Source: Ulota crispa (taxonomy: Eukaryota > Streptophyta > Bryopsida > Orthotrichales > Orthotrichaceae). Taken from it: DNA of 64,000 nucleotides. The stretch's first letter is position 1. Each line of letters starts with the position of its first letter. Positions 35,809-46,674 of this stretch are shown here, in pieces. The notes below the pieces were generated by a model that saw nothing but the letters and a program-made list of their open reading frames with translations, was not told the origin of the DNA and ran no database searches. Location: positions 32,061,678-32,125,677 of the forward strand of contig OY987244.1 in NCBI GenBank assembly GCA_963920765.1, written 5' to 3'. Both the position numbers and the translations under genes were made by a program.

Positions 35809-37644
35809 TTAGTAGAGAGCGCTGACGTCTTTAAACCGGGCGACGAATGGAAGATCCGCAGTGCCGTGCCATTTACCGGTCCATCCGCCGTCGTTCACGT
35901 GCGAGGCGTTCCAGACCGAAGAGTAGAGGAACATCTTCTTCACGGGGTACGCCGTCAGCGAGTCCTTGATCGCGGTACGCACGAGGCGCGAGTCCACGAA
36001 CCACTGGATCTGGCGCTGGTCGAAGTGGATGGCGTACGTGTGGAACCCGGAGGAACAATCATAGTCCAGCTCCACCCACTGCTCGATGGCGCTAGTGCCG
36101 TTCACGTAAAAATTCGTCTGCACAATCTGCTTGTTGTCCCCCAGAAACTCGAAGTCGATTTCGTCCTGCGAAGTGCTACCCTCGCCGGAGGACAGGTAGA
36201 AGGACGTCAGCAGCCCGCTCGTGTCGCCCTTGGCGCATTGAATGCGAGCTGAGAATTGGCCTGAAGCGTAGGAGTGCAAGCTGCGGACGCGGCTGCCGCA
36301 CCCGGACGTGTCGAACGTGATGTCGACGCCATGGCCGTCGGGGTCGGTCGCTATATTGGTCGGGGAATACTCGATCACCAATGGGCGAACGGGGCTCGCG
36401 ACGCCCCGATTCGACAACATCCTCTGTTGCGGGGGGCGCCATTGCCCGGCTCGCAATGGCGACGCCACCTGGAGATTCGCGAAGCTCATGACGAACGGCG
36501 CGTCGTACCAGTCGATGCGACCCGCCATGGCGCCGTCGGCGACGGCGGACGCGTCCCATGAGTACCCGTACACGTGCCCTGGTTTGGACGGGTACGACTT
36601 CACACGCGACGAGCGCAATGTGCGAATCACGACGTCGTCGACCATCCAGAGGATGAGCTCGTCGTCCCACTTGATGGTGTACTCGTGAAACTCCGAAGTG
36701 GTGTCGAAGCCCATGTGGAAGGTCTTGAGCTTCTGGTTGTGATTGCCCCTGACGGCGTACGCTGTGAGCACGCGGTATGGCTCGTTGCCCACGAAATCGA
36801 AGCTGATGACGTCGGGAGCGCCGTCGTTGGAGGAAATGTAGAAGCTGTTGCTCACGCCTGGCGCGCCTGCTGGCGCGCGCATTCGGATCGAGAATACCCC
36901 AGAGGAGTACTTCGCCCGCGTGTGGAATTTGCCCCCGCACGCGCGATCGAGCAGAATGGTCGCGGACGATTTCGTTGAGTCCACATGGTTGGGGCAGAAG
37001 TCCACGACCAAATCCGACATCAATATGTTGATCCTGGGCGGCACGGGCACCGTCGCCCGTGGCTCGCTTCCCACTCGCGACGCCAGCAATGGCACCCACG
37101 CATCCCCGGCGCTGGAATTCCCTCTTTCCAAAGGCTGCAGCTCCAGCTCGCTGCTCTCCTCGCTGAGCGTCTCCTGCATCGGCGGCGTCACCTCCGTGAT
37201 CTCACTCTGGTCGATGAGATTCTCCGCCGAGGCGACGCTCTGCCCCACCCGCCTGAGCAAGTCGTACGCCTGGGAATTCACCACCGAGCTCAAATTCTGC
37301 TCGCACGACTGCAGCAGATCGTCCACTCGCACCAGCTCCCGACGCGCTCCCACGGCATCCACCACCACTTTCTGGCTCAATCGCTGCAACCGTTCTCGCA
37401 CGGCTTTCAACTCCGCTCGACAGTGATCCTCCAGCACCGTCGCCGCCCTCCCTGATTCTCGCAGCTGCAACTCCGCCGTGTATATCCGCATGGACGCCAG
37501 GTTCAGCGTGCTCGCCCTCCGCAGCGCGCACGTCGTCGGGCAGGACGACGACATGAGAATCAATTGCACCAACATAACCACACTCATACATCGGTAATTC
37601 AAGTTCCTGTAGTCATTGAATCCCAGTCTCACAATGGCACCCAT
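35809..37644 (-). CDS. Secreted tandem GH16 protein, XTH/EG16-like, first domain inactive
   Basis: Single exon, 611 aa from the ATG at 37644; a second ATG at 37587 (residue 20) would give a tighter signal peptide (MSVVMLVQLILMSSSC). After the signal comes a helical, probably coiled-coil stretch (about 50-150), an acidic linker, then two GH16 domains at about 205-400 and 420-611. The second has DEIDFEFLG (494-502) with the full ExDxE catalytic set, Glu495, Asp497 and Glu499, and sequons Asn515 and Asn579. The first has DVISFDFVG (278-286), so Val, Ser and Asp replace the three acids and it cannot hydrolyse by the GH16 mechanism. The XTH C-terminal extension is absent, as in the EG16 group. Likely acts on xyloglucan or mixed-link glucan in the cell wall, with the first domain perhaps as a glycan-binding module; this role is inference. 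Standard XTHs have one GH16 domain and about 290 residues. Coding DNA is much richer in G+C than its surroundings. Confidence 0.88.
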   Translation of the reverse strand: MGAIVRLGFNDYRNLNYRCMSVVMLVQLILMSSSCPTTCALRRASTLNLASMRIYTAELQLRESGRAATVLEDHCRAELKAVRERLQRLSQKVVVDAVGARRELVRVDDLLQSCEQNLSSVVNSQAYDLLRRVGQSVASAENLIDQSEITEVTPPMQETLSEESSELELQPLERGNSSAGDAWVPLLASRVGSEPRATVPVPPRINILMSDLVVDFCPNHVDSTKSSATILLDRACGGKFHTRAKYSSGVFSIRMRAPAGAPGVSNSFYISSNDGAPDVISFDFVGNEPYRVLTAYAVRGNHNQKLKTFHMGFDTTSEFHEYTIKWDDELILWMVDDVVIRTLRSSRVKSYPSKPGHVYGYSWDASAVADGAMAGRIDWYDAPFVMSFANLQVASPLRAGQWRPPQQRMLSNRGVASPVRPLVIEYSPTNIATDPDGHGVDITFDTSGCGSRVRSLHSYASGQFSARIQCAKGDTSGLLTSFYLSSGEGSTSQDEIDFEFLGDNKQIVQTNFYVNGTSAIEQWVELDYDCSSGFHTYAIHFDQRQIQWFVDSRLVRTAIKDSLTAYPVKKMFLYSSVWNASHVNDGGWTGKWHGTADLPFVARFKDVSALY

Positions 37645-38497
37645 GACGACGTCCAAACCAGACTGACTAACTACTTAACGTTGATCGAAGCTGCTTCTAA
37701 TCAACACAAGCTTCAAAGTTCCCCACCAGCTAGATCATCGTCAAACAACAACCGAAGCAATCACCATACTCGCACAAGGCCTCTCAATGAGCATGTGAAG
37801 TTGGTCCGTCACTTCGATCACCACAACTACACCAGTTTTCAGAAACATCAACAACACACGAACTTCGCAACCGCCGCCTACACGAACATCTACCACTCAG
37901 GACCATCAATCAGTCAATGCTTCCGAACATAAGGTTCTACCAGGAATTATATCACAATCGATCTGAACCAAAAATATAGATACAGGCACGGATTCACGTG
38001 ACCTACTACTGAAGCTCCACTCTGAATCAATCCTGCAATTACTGGCAAGATTGGTGCTCTACTGGAACTAGTGCAATCTCTGCGTAGATATATTCTTGCT
38101 CCTGTCTATATCAGCTGCTTTAGTTGGTGCAAATGGTTCCGCAGAAGCGACGGCCGCCGTGAGCGCCCTAGCTTGATGAGAGTTATGTTGGAATGCTCAG
38201 TCACGAGAGGTTTTACACCATGTCTCAAGTCCCCAACTGTACAAGTCCCAGTTCCTTGCCAGGTCCTAAACTTATTTAGCTGTAAGTTGTTGCACAAACA
38301 GTGAAGATATATTAAACAAATGTTCTGATTTGAGTATTCTGTGGAAATGGGTATTCAGCTCTTTATTACAAACTTGGATTCTGTTTTCTAGATTCAACTC
38401 TTGGACACGAGTCCCCACTGCTTTAATAGTGTCAAATTTCCAAGAATTATTGCCCTTCCAAAAATTTCTGGATTTGGCACTTGGAACACAATGTGAG
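37645..38497 (-). promoter_or_regulatory. Upstream region of the GH16 gene
   Basis: Moderately GC-rich to about 38250, consistent with a leader and promoter. No coding frame of note. I could not fix a TATA box or transcription start. Confidence 0.35.
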
Positions 38498-38501
38498 TTA
38501 A

Positions 38502-38979
38502 CCCCTGAAGGGTGTTGTTCTTTGGTAGACGCTCTCTTCTGTTGTATACGGATGGGGTATTTGGGTAGCACGCATTCATTGGAGTTGTAAATTTTAACCC
38601 TTGAAGGACCATAGGGCATAGTGTATAGGGCATAGTATATACACTGCTGTATAATTGGTATGTGCTACCAAAAAGAAAATTTAATTTGGGATGTCCAATA
38701 GCTCATTAGAATGGTTTTGATCTATTCTCCAACTTCTTTGTTGATTTCAAATGTAGTAAAAGTGCGAATCTAGTCCAAATACAAGAAAAACACCTCGTAT
38801 TCTTCTGGTCACAACAGCAGGCAATGTCCTTTAGGGGTTAAGCCAAGTCACAAACATACTACCAATCAACTAGGATTTTTTGGAGAATTTTGACATTTGT
38901 TATAAAGCCATTTTTTAACATACAAAATGGTCTTTGTATGAATATAGCCAACACTTTTGGTTGGCAACATCTTTAGGGG
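38502..38979 (+). mobile_element. TTAA (piggyBac-like) MITE, family C copy 1, carrying B
   Basis: Starts CCCCTGAAGGGTGTTGTTC after TTAA (38498-38501) and ends GGCAACATCTTTAGGGG before TTAT (38980-38983), a TTAA with one change. Element B copy 2 sits inside at TTAA. The uninterrupted relative at 63671-63910 confirms the outer element continues across the insertion ('gccaagtca'). Confidence 0.82.
38598..38837 (+). mobile_element. TTAA (piggyBac-like) MITE, family B copy 2, nested in C
   Basis: A 240-bp element flanked by TTAA (38594-38597, 38838-38841), starting CCCTTGAAGGACCATAGGGC and ending ATGTCCTTTAGGGG. About 80 percent identical by eye to 30112-30337. Confidence 0.87.
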
Positions 38980-38983
38980 TTAT

Positions 38984-40126
38984 GTCCCAGATTTCAGCAT
39001 GTGAACAAATTGCGAATTTAGTAGGGCTCGGGTATGGGAGTTTAGTGCTAAGAGCCCTAATTATAGGAATGAGAAATTAAGCAACAAGTTTAAATCATGG
39101 GAGGATGTCCACTTGGGGTATCACTTTTTGGACACACTAATTAGGTTATTTTTGTTTAAAACCTTTAAAGTTTGTCTAATTTGTTCATTTTGATCAAGTA
39201 AAAAGACCCTAAAATGGGAAAAAACAAATCTTGGGCCTCAATGGAATCAAGACGTATATGTCTAAAGAATTCTATTAAAAAATTTAAATTATTTAGATCC
39301 ATTCATAGGTGTCAAAAAAATCCTAAATTTTGGGATTTGCAAGCATTAGAGTGCACAATTTATTAATTTTTTTATTGACAAAATAAATTATTTTGTACTC
39401 TACACAATTAAAGGTAGGTCATATTCAAAAATGGTATTAAAATATATATTTTTGATATTCCAAATGCTTGATTTTGGGGATTCTAGGTAAGTAAGACAGA
39501 ACTTACTTTTTCAATTAAAAAATCAAACAAAAATTACTTGAAAACATTTAATTATAATCAAATTTTTTTCTTGATACGTTATAAGTGTAAAAAACTAAAA
39601 CTACATTTGGTGAAGTCTTACTTTATCCTAATTAAAAACTACATGTGTTTGACACACCAACATATAGTGAAATTGTAGGTAAGATAGCTATTTTGGGTAC
39701 GCCAAGTGGACCCTCACCCTCATATATGTTTAAGTGCAACTTTACACTAGAAACAGAAGTCCTTTTGAAGCCTCAAAGCAGGTTCCATTTCATGCTATTC
39801 GTTGGTTCAATTTCTGAAAGTCTGCATGAAGCCTTGGAGAACATCTGGAAAAAACTTAATGCCAAAAAGACAAGACCTCCCTAAGGTCAAGCATTGGATC
39901 CACCAGAAATAGAAAGACCAATTCATGACCTTGGAACCTTGGTCACAATTCAGTAAAACACAATTGCATGAAAAAAGCTTAATCATTTTGCATAATCTAG
40001 CATGGTGAGATGAAATTTAAATGTTAACAACATCCCCTCAATCTCCTTATCCTTCTTGTTTAAAAAATAATAATCAAGGTTTGCAGCTATAACCTCAACC
40101 TTTGAGAGGCAATCACAATAAATGTC
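38984..40126. other. Intergenic, nothing identified
   Basis: AT-rich. A 79-residue open frame at 39645-39884 has no recognised relative. Confidence 0.45.
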
Positions 40127-40374
40127 ACATTTGTTAATTTGGGTTCTAAATGGTCATTTTGGGATTTTTGAAAATTTGGGAAAAATGGGGTGATCACCCC
40201 AAACTAAGCCCCTTTGGTACACGTGTTCTCACTTGAGAGGAGGAATTTGTGAGGGAAAAAATCTTAATGACTCAAACTGAATTTGATACCTTCGAATCTA
40301 GTTTGAGGTGATTATTTTGGATTGACGTGGAGTGCAAAATGGTACCTTTGTTTTTCCCAAATTAACAAATATGA
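40127..40374. repeat. R-family repeat, copy 4
   Basis: Ends ATTTGTTAATTTGGG and TTCCCAAATTAACAAATAT. The interior resembles 12946-13206 ('aatttgataccttc', 'acacgtg'). Confidence 0.55.
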
Positions 40375-40432
40375 TGTTAATAGTTATGGTCTCAATCTAT
40401 TGCACATATGTCAATGCAGGGACAAGAACAAC

Positions 40433-40681
40433 ATCTAGGTAAATTGGGAAAAATGGTACATTTTGGGAATTTTCACTATTTCCGCCATTATGTACATTTT
40501 GGCAATAACAAAAAAATGAGTTTGCATTTTCTTGTACAATAGTGAAGTCTTGGTGATTGCCTCCAAGAACTTCAATAATTATAACTTTGAGCAATAGTTA
40601 TATCTTACATTTATTGTATGTGGGGGGTTAAAGTGGAGTACAAAATGGTCCTTCCATTTTTTCCAGTTTACCTAATATGGA
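40433..40681. repeat. Q-family repeat, copy 2
   Basis: About 249 bp with inverted ends TAGGTAAATTGGGAAAAATG and the complement of TAGGTAAACTGGAAAAAATG. Matches 528-757 across 'cctccaagaacttcaataat'. R and Q end sequences share the core AATTGGGAAAAA. Confidence 0.55.
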
Positions 40682-41034
40682 GTGCAAGACAAAAAATCTT
40701 AGCTTTTACTCACAAACGAGGGTAAAAGTAATAATTTACCCCCTATTTTGACATTGTTCAATGGTATCCTTTGGATTTCTAGACTAAATCAAGATCTCTA
40801 AATTCAACTATGACCTCTTGTTCCCAAATTCAATCTCCAAGTAGGTAAACATCTGAATTCTTACATTTTTATGACAAGTGAAAAATGAGAGCTTTTCCAT
40901 CGGCCTTGACCCACATCGACATATGTGCAATAAATCAAGCCGTACTTTGGTCTCAACTTTTTAGCCTGAACACGGTTAGACACAAGAAAAAAGAGTTATA
41001 GTTTATGTAATCTTATTACGGTATAAACAGTTTC

Positions 41035-41450
41035 TCAGGACATTCTGCATGTGTTGGAATTTGGGTTCAAACAACCCCCCACGTATTGAGGGCCTATACC
41101 CGTATTAGAAAGCGGCCCTTCTTTGACTTGGCGAGTGCCAACAAGAGGCCGGGGAGGGAAGGCTGGAACCCCTTTTTTGAAGGGGTTTGAGCTTTTTTGA
41201 AAAATGCAAATAATGGGAGAAATAATTGGCAAAACTGATTGGCTTTTGTGGGGGGAATCATTCGATTCGGGGAGACGGTTGTCACTCGCGTGCTTGCCTT
41301 GCTTTTTTGCAAGGGTGGTCCGTCCTTGACTTGGTGGGTAAATCAGAGCCCTATTCGGTGCTTTTGCTGCTTTCGTTTCTCCATATGATGTGAAAATCCA
41401 CCCCACCACTTTTTTAGACCCTCCAGGAAACCTGACTCGTGGTTAAAAAA
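41035..41450. other. Block of foreign-looking composition, possibly organelle-derived
   Basis: About 400 bp rich in G and C runs ('ccggggagggaagg', 'gtggggggaatc') against AT-rich flanks, with a 124-residue open frame on the minus strand that matches no protein I know. The texture recalls plant mitochondrial spacer DNA, so a nuclear insertion of mitochondrial origin is possible. This rests on impression only. Confidence 0.25.
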
Positions 41451-41905
41451 AACTATACCAATTCAACTGACCGCCCTGATGCTAGGGGCCAAATTAGCCC
41501 AGTTTGGAATGGACGAGTATGTAAAATGTATTTCTGGTAAATTTGGGGGACAACCACTTTGCTCAAGGTTCTATGTGTTGTCTTACTAAAGATAACCTCT
41601 TCACCGTTCAAGGGCTAGAGGTTGGAGGCGTCATTTTTGAAAACTGAAAACCGCCAGTTTGAAACAAGGATAAGTTTAGTGTAAAAATTTAAGGAATTTA
41701 CTTTTACACAAAGAAGTGAATGTTGCCACTTGTTTTTTACAATAAACGATAGTTTGTTTTGATGTGGCCTAGCCTTGAGGATCAATTGGGATCCAATATC
41801 CTCTCACAAGCAACAAGCATTGCATAAAATTATGTGAAACCTAATTTTGGATTTTTTATATGTTAGGACTTGATTTTTCTCTTCTAGGTGTTCTCTTCTC
41901 CTATA

Positions 41906-42234
41906 AGGTAGGAACACCCATAAGCCTGAGTCTAAGGGTTTTGAACATGATGGTTATTAATAAACATCTAGCAAATTATAAGATCCTATTAGCGACATGA
42001 AAATAATGAGTTTGCACTTTTGAACGTATTATTTGGATACTATGAGAATAAGTTGTGAATTTTTAAAGAGCAAACTGCCATCGTACCTATAACCAACACT
42101 AAGGTTTCATGTTCACATGTTGTACATCCTTGTCATTACATCTATTTACTTCCACACTTCCACAGATTTTCCAAGATTTTAGAGGTGATGGTTATGGGAC
42201 CCTCACGAGGATGGGAGGATGGGTGTTCCTACCT
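41906..42234. mobile_element. TA-flanked MITE, family H copy 2
   Basis: A 329-bp relative of 7300-7612, starting AGGTAGGAACACCCATAAGC and ending GGGTGTTCCTACCT, flanked by TA (41904-41905, 42235-42236). Confidence 0.78.
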
Positions 42235-42236
42235 TA

Positions 42237-43611
42237 TTACAATTTTTGACGTGTGCCAAATACAAGTCATAATTTAAAATATTATTCTTTAGGAACACAT
42301 TACACGGAGGGCTTGCAAGTTGTTAGAATGATGGAGATAATGGTTTAGAAGATGGTGCGTGAATCAAATGGACAGGAGAGGATCAAGAACTTGTGGGATT
42401 CAAAATGTGGGTTCATGAATAGAGCAAACCATCTTTATGCACTATCAAGGATTTTCTCAAAAGTGCAAATAGAACAAAGTTACTGTGTGTCTTTCGTCAA
42501 AAGGAGAAGACTGACATTCTAAGTTTGATATTTGATTACGTTATGTGAAGTTGTTCTTAAGTGATGTTTCAATTTGATATGTCTTTGTCACATCCTTCAT
42601 AGATTGCTCTAAGTTTTTGATTTTGAGCTAACAATTACTACAAAAATTTCCCTTTCAAGTGAAGAATGTTCACACCTATATACACATATATATAGATAGA
42701 CTAAAAATGAAAACCATGTATTGGAATAATTTGTTGGCAGTGGCCAATTAGAGTATAATTTTGTGAAATCCAAATTCACAACTTTTCGAATCTTCACCTT
42801 TCGAGTTATAAACAAATGCTCTTGTTTTATTGTAATTTTTCCTTGCATACATTTTCTGCAGATATCCTGAAGATTGACAAAATTTCTCTGGTTTCCGACG
42901 GAGATTGAAACCTTTAAATTTTGATAGTTTTTCCATGTAAATTGCAAACGTGAACACGACGTGCCAGTAACACGTTTAACAAATGTGAGAGAGATTCTAC
43001 ACTACCGTCTTAAATTTCCTTGTTAACGTTCCCTCCAACACACAATTACTACATATATAGATGATTTTACGGCGTTAAAGAGGGCTACAGTGGATGCTTC
43101 ATTTGAAACCGTCGAATATGTCAAAAGGAAAACAGTGGTAATTCTGGATAGCAAAACACGGCTGCACTGCACCAGGCTTGCATTGGAATAATCAATTACT
43201 TTTATTGAAACAGCGTGAAAAAGGAAGATGAAAATAGAGTGCAATTAGACTGAAGTTCCCGTTCGGTGTAGTAAAAATAGTTGAAACATTTTAAAAATCT
43301 GAGGTTAAAATTAGGAACCTCTAGCTTCCCACAATGTCACCTTTCCTGTCTTGAATCCCACTTGCAGTCCAAACTCTTTGAAAATGTTTGCATAACATTT
43401 ATTTTTTGAAAACTTTGGTGTTGTGATTCGTGGAAGTGGGGTCCTGCTCCAAGAATAGGTTGTAACAAAAACAAAAACCCAGTTACCCAGCTTGGCAACC
43501 ACTTCGGCCATAACTTCTTAAAAAGGAATGCAAGGTTGATATTTCTTCAGGTGAACCCGGACTTGGGATTTAGGACGAAGAAGGCAGCTACAGGTCCAGA
43601 TTTTCAGCCAG
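42237..43611. other. Intergenic, nothing firmly identified
   Basis: Contains a 66-residue open frame on the minus strand (43311-43511) beginning MAEVVAKLGNW, of no recognised family, and other short frames. None convincing. Confidence 0.4.
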
Positions 43612-43615
43612 TTAA

Positions 43616-44260
43616 CCCCTAAATGCCCAAGGCCTTTTGTGAGTTTCTAGGAATTTGCTTTAAACTGAACAAAAAGCCAATATTTTGATAAGTTGTATCA
43701 TTTAAAAAAAATTGTAATCGTACAAATTCAAACTAGATATATTAGGCATCACATATGAAAAGAAAACACAATAATATTGCTTATGGATTGAAAGATTATA
43801 ATGTTTAATCAAGAGTGTGTTAAAACTGCAAAAATGACTTCAAGACTTTCAATCCTCTTTTCACAATTCAAATCTAAAATTTTGATCACCAAAAAAATAA
43901 GAGGTTAAAGGACATGACATACATAACTTGAATCCATTTATGGCTTTTCAAAATCTCTTTTACAAATTTCTAAAATGAATTTTCATTGTTAATTTTTTTC
44001 CAAGATCTAGTATATTTGAGGCTCATTTTCATGAGTTCTCAACACTAAAAAAGTCAAGATTGCAATGGACACCCTTGCACAAAATCTTAAATAGAAAATC
44101 CACAATCAATAGTTTTCAAAATCAAGTTTTTGATGCTAAAACTAGGCTTCAAAAAGAATAATTTTAAAATATTAAATACTAAAAATAGTAGCTTAATTGG
44201 GTTTTATTGAACTTCAAAATATTATCAACACCAAAATGTGATGCCTTGGGCATTTAGAGG
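43616..44260 (+). mobile_element. TTAA (piggyBac-like) MITE, family F copy 1
   Basis: A 645-bp element flanked by TTAA (43612-43615, 44261-44264). It starts CCCCTAAATGCCCAAGGC and ends GCCTTGGGCATTTAGAGG, 17 of 18 terminal bases complementary. Each end contains a small palindrome, such as ATGCC/GGCAT. A truncated inverted relative lies at 24537-24965. Confidence 0.88.
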
Positions 44261-44264
44261 TTAA

Positions 44265-45194
44265 CCAATTAAATTTGAGATTTCAATGGGATTTGGGACT
44301 TTGACATGGTGTGAACTGCCCGTGATTTGCTAAATTGATTAATAGTCACTTTCTGCCCACTTAACAAAAGTGTACGTAGGATTACCTTCTAATTTAGAAA
44401 ACTCCACTAATTATTACATTTAAGTTGCCTTGACAGTTAGGTTGCCTTACCCTAGAAAGTTACTTATTATTTGGCCAGTTGCAGACACATACAACTCTCT
44501 AGACTCAAAATTTCACATGATTTACAACATGGAAAATATTAATCTGTTTCTCCATAACATTTTTGTTGTTGCCTTTAGTTTTTAGAAAAATTATTGCAAC
44601 TGATGAAAAGTAATGTAACAGCAGTATAAACATTTATATACTGTAAAATATTGATGAATTAGTATGGAGAGATCTAAATACAATAGTCAGTGTACTAAGA
44701 GTACCGAGATGGTTTATAAATCACTAATTTTCTTCTGAAGTGTAGGCTGCGGCTTCAAGGCTAGGAAATGATCTATCAGCATTATAAAAATACATATTGT
44801 CCCCACAGTGGAAGGTGAAAAGCTTCAAGGTATTGACAAAAGTGACCTACAAATTTGCTGCTTGATATGGGGAATTATCGGTGCAACCGAAGAAGAGTTT
44901 TCACGGTCAGGATTCAGTGCTGTTGAAAAGTGAGCAGAGTGCACTAAATCAGGCACTGACTAACTTAGTTTGAAACTTTGTCAATCAGAATGTTCTTACG
45001 TTGAGAATTCTGCAGACGGAAATCGCCATCAATTTCGGGGCACAGCGTGTGCTTGGTTGCCTCTTCCGGAATTCTTCAACAAACAAAGACATGGCCTGGC
45101 AACAAGAAGCTTCGGAAAAATTAACCGGTGGACATTGAAAGTCTTTACTTTACACTTGGCACTTGGCAGTGGTCCGATTATCCGTCGAGAAACT
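44265..45194. other. Intergenic, nothing firmly identified
   Basis: A worn M-family end ('ggtgtgaactgcccgtg') lies near 44310. Bases 44960-45190 are richer in G+C with a 78-residue open frame; not recognised. Confidence 0.4.
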
Positions 45195-45198
45195 TTAA

Positions 45199-46104
45199 CC
45201 CTTTAAGGACCACGCGACCATATTTTGGTCGCTGGGAGTGGTTTTTGGCCTGTAGGTTGAAATCACTCAACAATTTGGAATTTGGTCTTGCAGTATGCAT
45301 GTGATCACAAGAATTTTGCATCCATCTAAAAAAATAACAATGCTATCGGGTATGTGAGTTGACAAATAATGATGTTTATATGGCATGGCTTCAAAATACG
45401 TATCCATTTTTTGTCAAAGATGGATGAAAGCAACAACACAATACATCAAACATGCAAGAAGAATGTCAAGTTTCAATTGCACAATTTTAAAAAAATTCAA
45501 ATTGCTTAAGAAATATGCTTGTATAATTTTCATATACGATAGTAGTATAATTGTAGTATTTGAAAATCTACTGAAATGTTGTTGTCATTTTGGTTTTAAA
45601 ATTTGTCATCCTACATTTAAGGCCAATTCTTGATTGTTTTCACCAATTGGGTTTTCCAGAATAATTATCAAATTTCTTGTAGAACTGTTTTAGGGTAGCA
45701 CAGAAAGTGGGTTTCTTGACCATTTTTGTCCACTTAACTACACCTTGTGATTGTTATTTTTGTCTATTTTGTGTGAAACTAGTCTTGTTGGAAAGGTGGG
45801 AAACCCTGTTTTCTAGAAATGTAAGGCTCTTCTCAATCAAAGCTTGCATGAAAGGTTAACATTCAAAACTAAACAAGAATGAAACACAAGAGATTTTCTG
45901 CATATGGTTTACTCAATCATTATAATATTTCACCTCCAATAATAAATCTAGTTGAAATGTTGGTGCTTTAGAATAAACAAGGTGTTCTTCCCATTTGTGT
46001 AGTTGGATTATTGAAAATGTGTCCATTTTTGAGTCAATTCCAAATCTAAGCTTACAGCCCCTACTTTCAGTGGATTCTGTGAAAATGGGGGTGTCGTTAA
46101 AGGG
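45199..46104 (+). mobile_element. TTAA (piggyBac-like) element, family V
   Basis: A 906-bp element flanked by TTAA (45195-45198, 46105-46108). It starts CCCTTTAAGGACCACGCG and ends GGTGTCGTTAAAGGG. Thirteen bases inside the left end is a perfect 7-bp palindrome, GCGACCA/TGGTCGC, with a 5-base loop. No transposase. Confidence 0.85.
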
Positions 46105-46152
46105 TTAAGCAATGTTGTTGCTCCATGAAACAACTCAAATCTGTTGCAATTA

Positions 46153-46547
46153 AGGTAGATACACCCATAAGCGTGGAAATAAGGGTTTTGGAGTACGTAA
46201 AACAATTGACTATCTTTGAAAAAAATACTATATGTTAGGAAATGGAAACCAAAAATATTGGCATCAATTTCAAGGTTCCAATTGCAAGCATTTGTTCACA
46301 AAGATTTTTCAAAGTCCAAAATCACTGAAATTGTTGGAACCATGTGTAAGAGATGCCAATCACAAGGCTTGTTGGTTCTTAAATAGTGAGATAGGTACTC
46401 AAAACCTCATGCTAGTCACCCACAACCATCACTTCATCACCCATAACCATCACTCAGTCACCCACAACCATTTGTTTTTTTATTGATTAGCCTTGCCACT
46501 GTTAGGTGACGAGCATGGGGATGCAACGCTTATGGATGCTGCTACCT
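46153..46547. mobile_element. TA-flanked MITE, family I copy 1
   Basis: A 395-bp element starting AGGTAGATACACCCATAAGC and ending TATGGATGCTGCTACCT, flanked by TA (46151-46152, 46548-46549). It holds a short local repeat of 'cacccacaaccatcac' type at 46417-46470. Inverted relative at 12553-12943. Confidence 0.75.
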
Positions 46548-46674
46548 TACGTTGTTTCATTGAGCCAAAATTAGGTGCTTTCTTTAGATTTGCGTTGGAC
46601 TGCAGCCATAACTACATCAAGGGGGCGGTTCCAGGCAGAGTTTTTATTTTTTTTGTATTTTAGCTGGTAAGGTA

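Noticed and set aside
36176-37099. Open frame of 307 residues on the minus strand overlapping the GH16 gene
   Set aside because: Another frame of the same strand through GC-rich coding DNA; its Arg-rich, low-complexity content is typical of an off-frame reading, while the GH16 frame has family motifs along its length.
36848-37455. Plus-strand open frames of 156-192 residues opposite the GH16 gene
   Set aside because: Antisense shadows of a strong coding region, without motifs of their own.
43311-43511. 66-residue minus-strand frame starting MAEVVAKLGNW as a gene
   Set aside because: Isolated, AT-rich surroundings, no known relative and no supporting exons.
46417-46470. Possible CRISPR-like array of CACCCACAACCATCAC units
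   Set aside because: A few imperfect tandem units inside a plant MITE, with no spacers of regular length.
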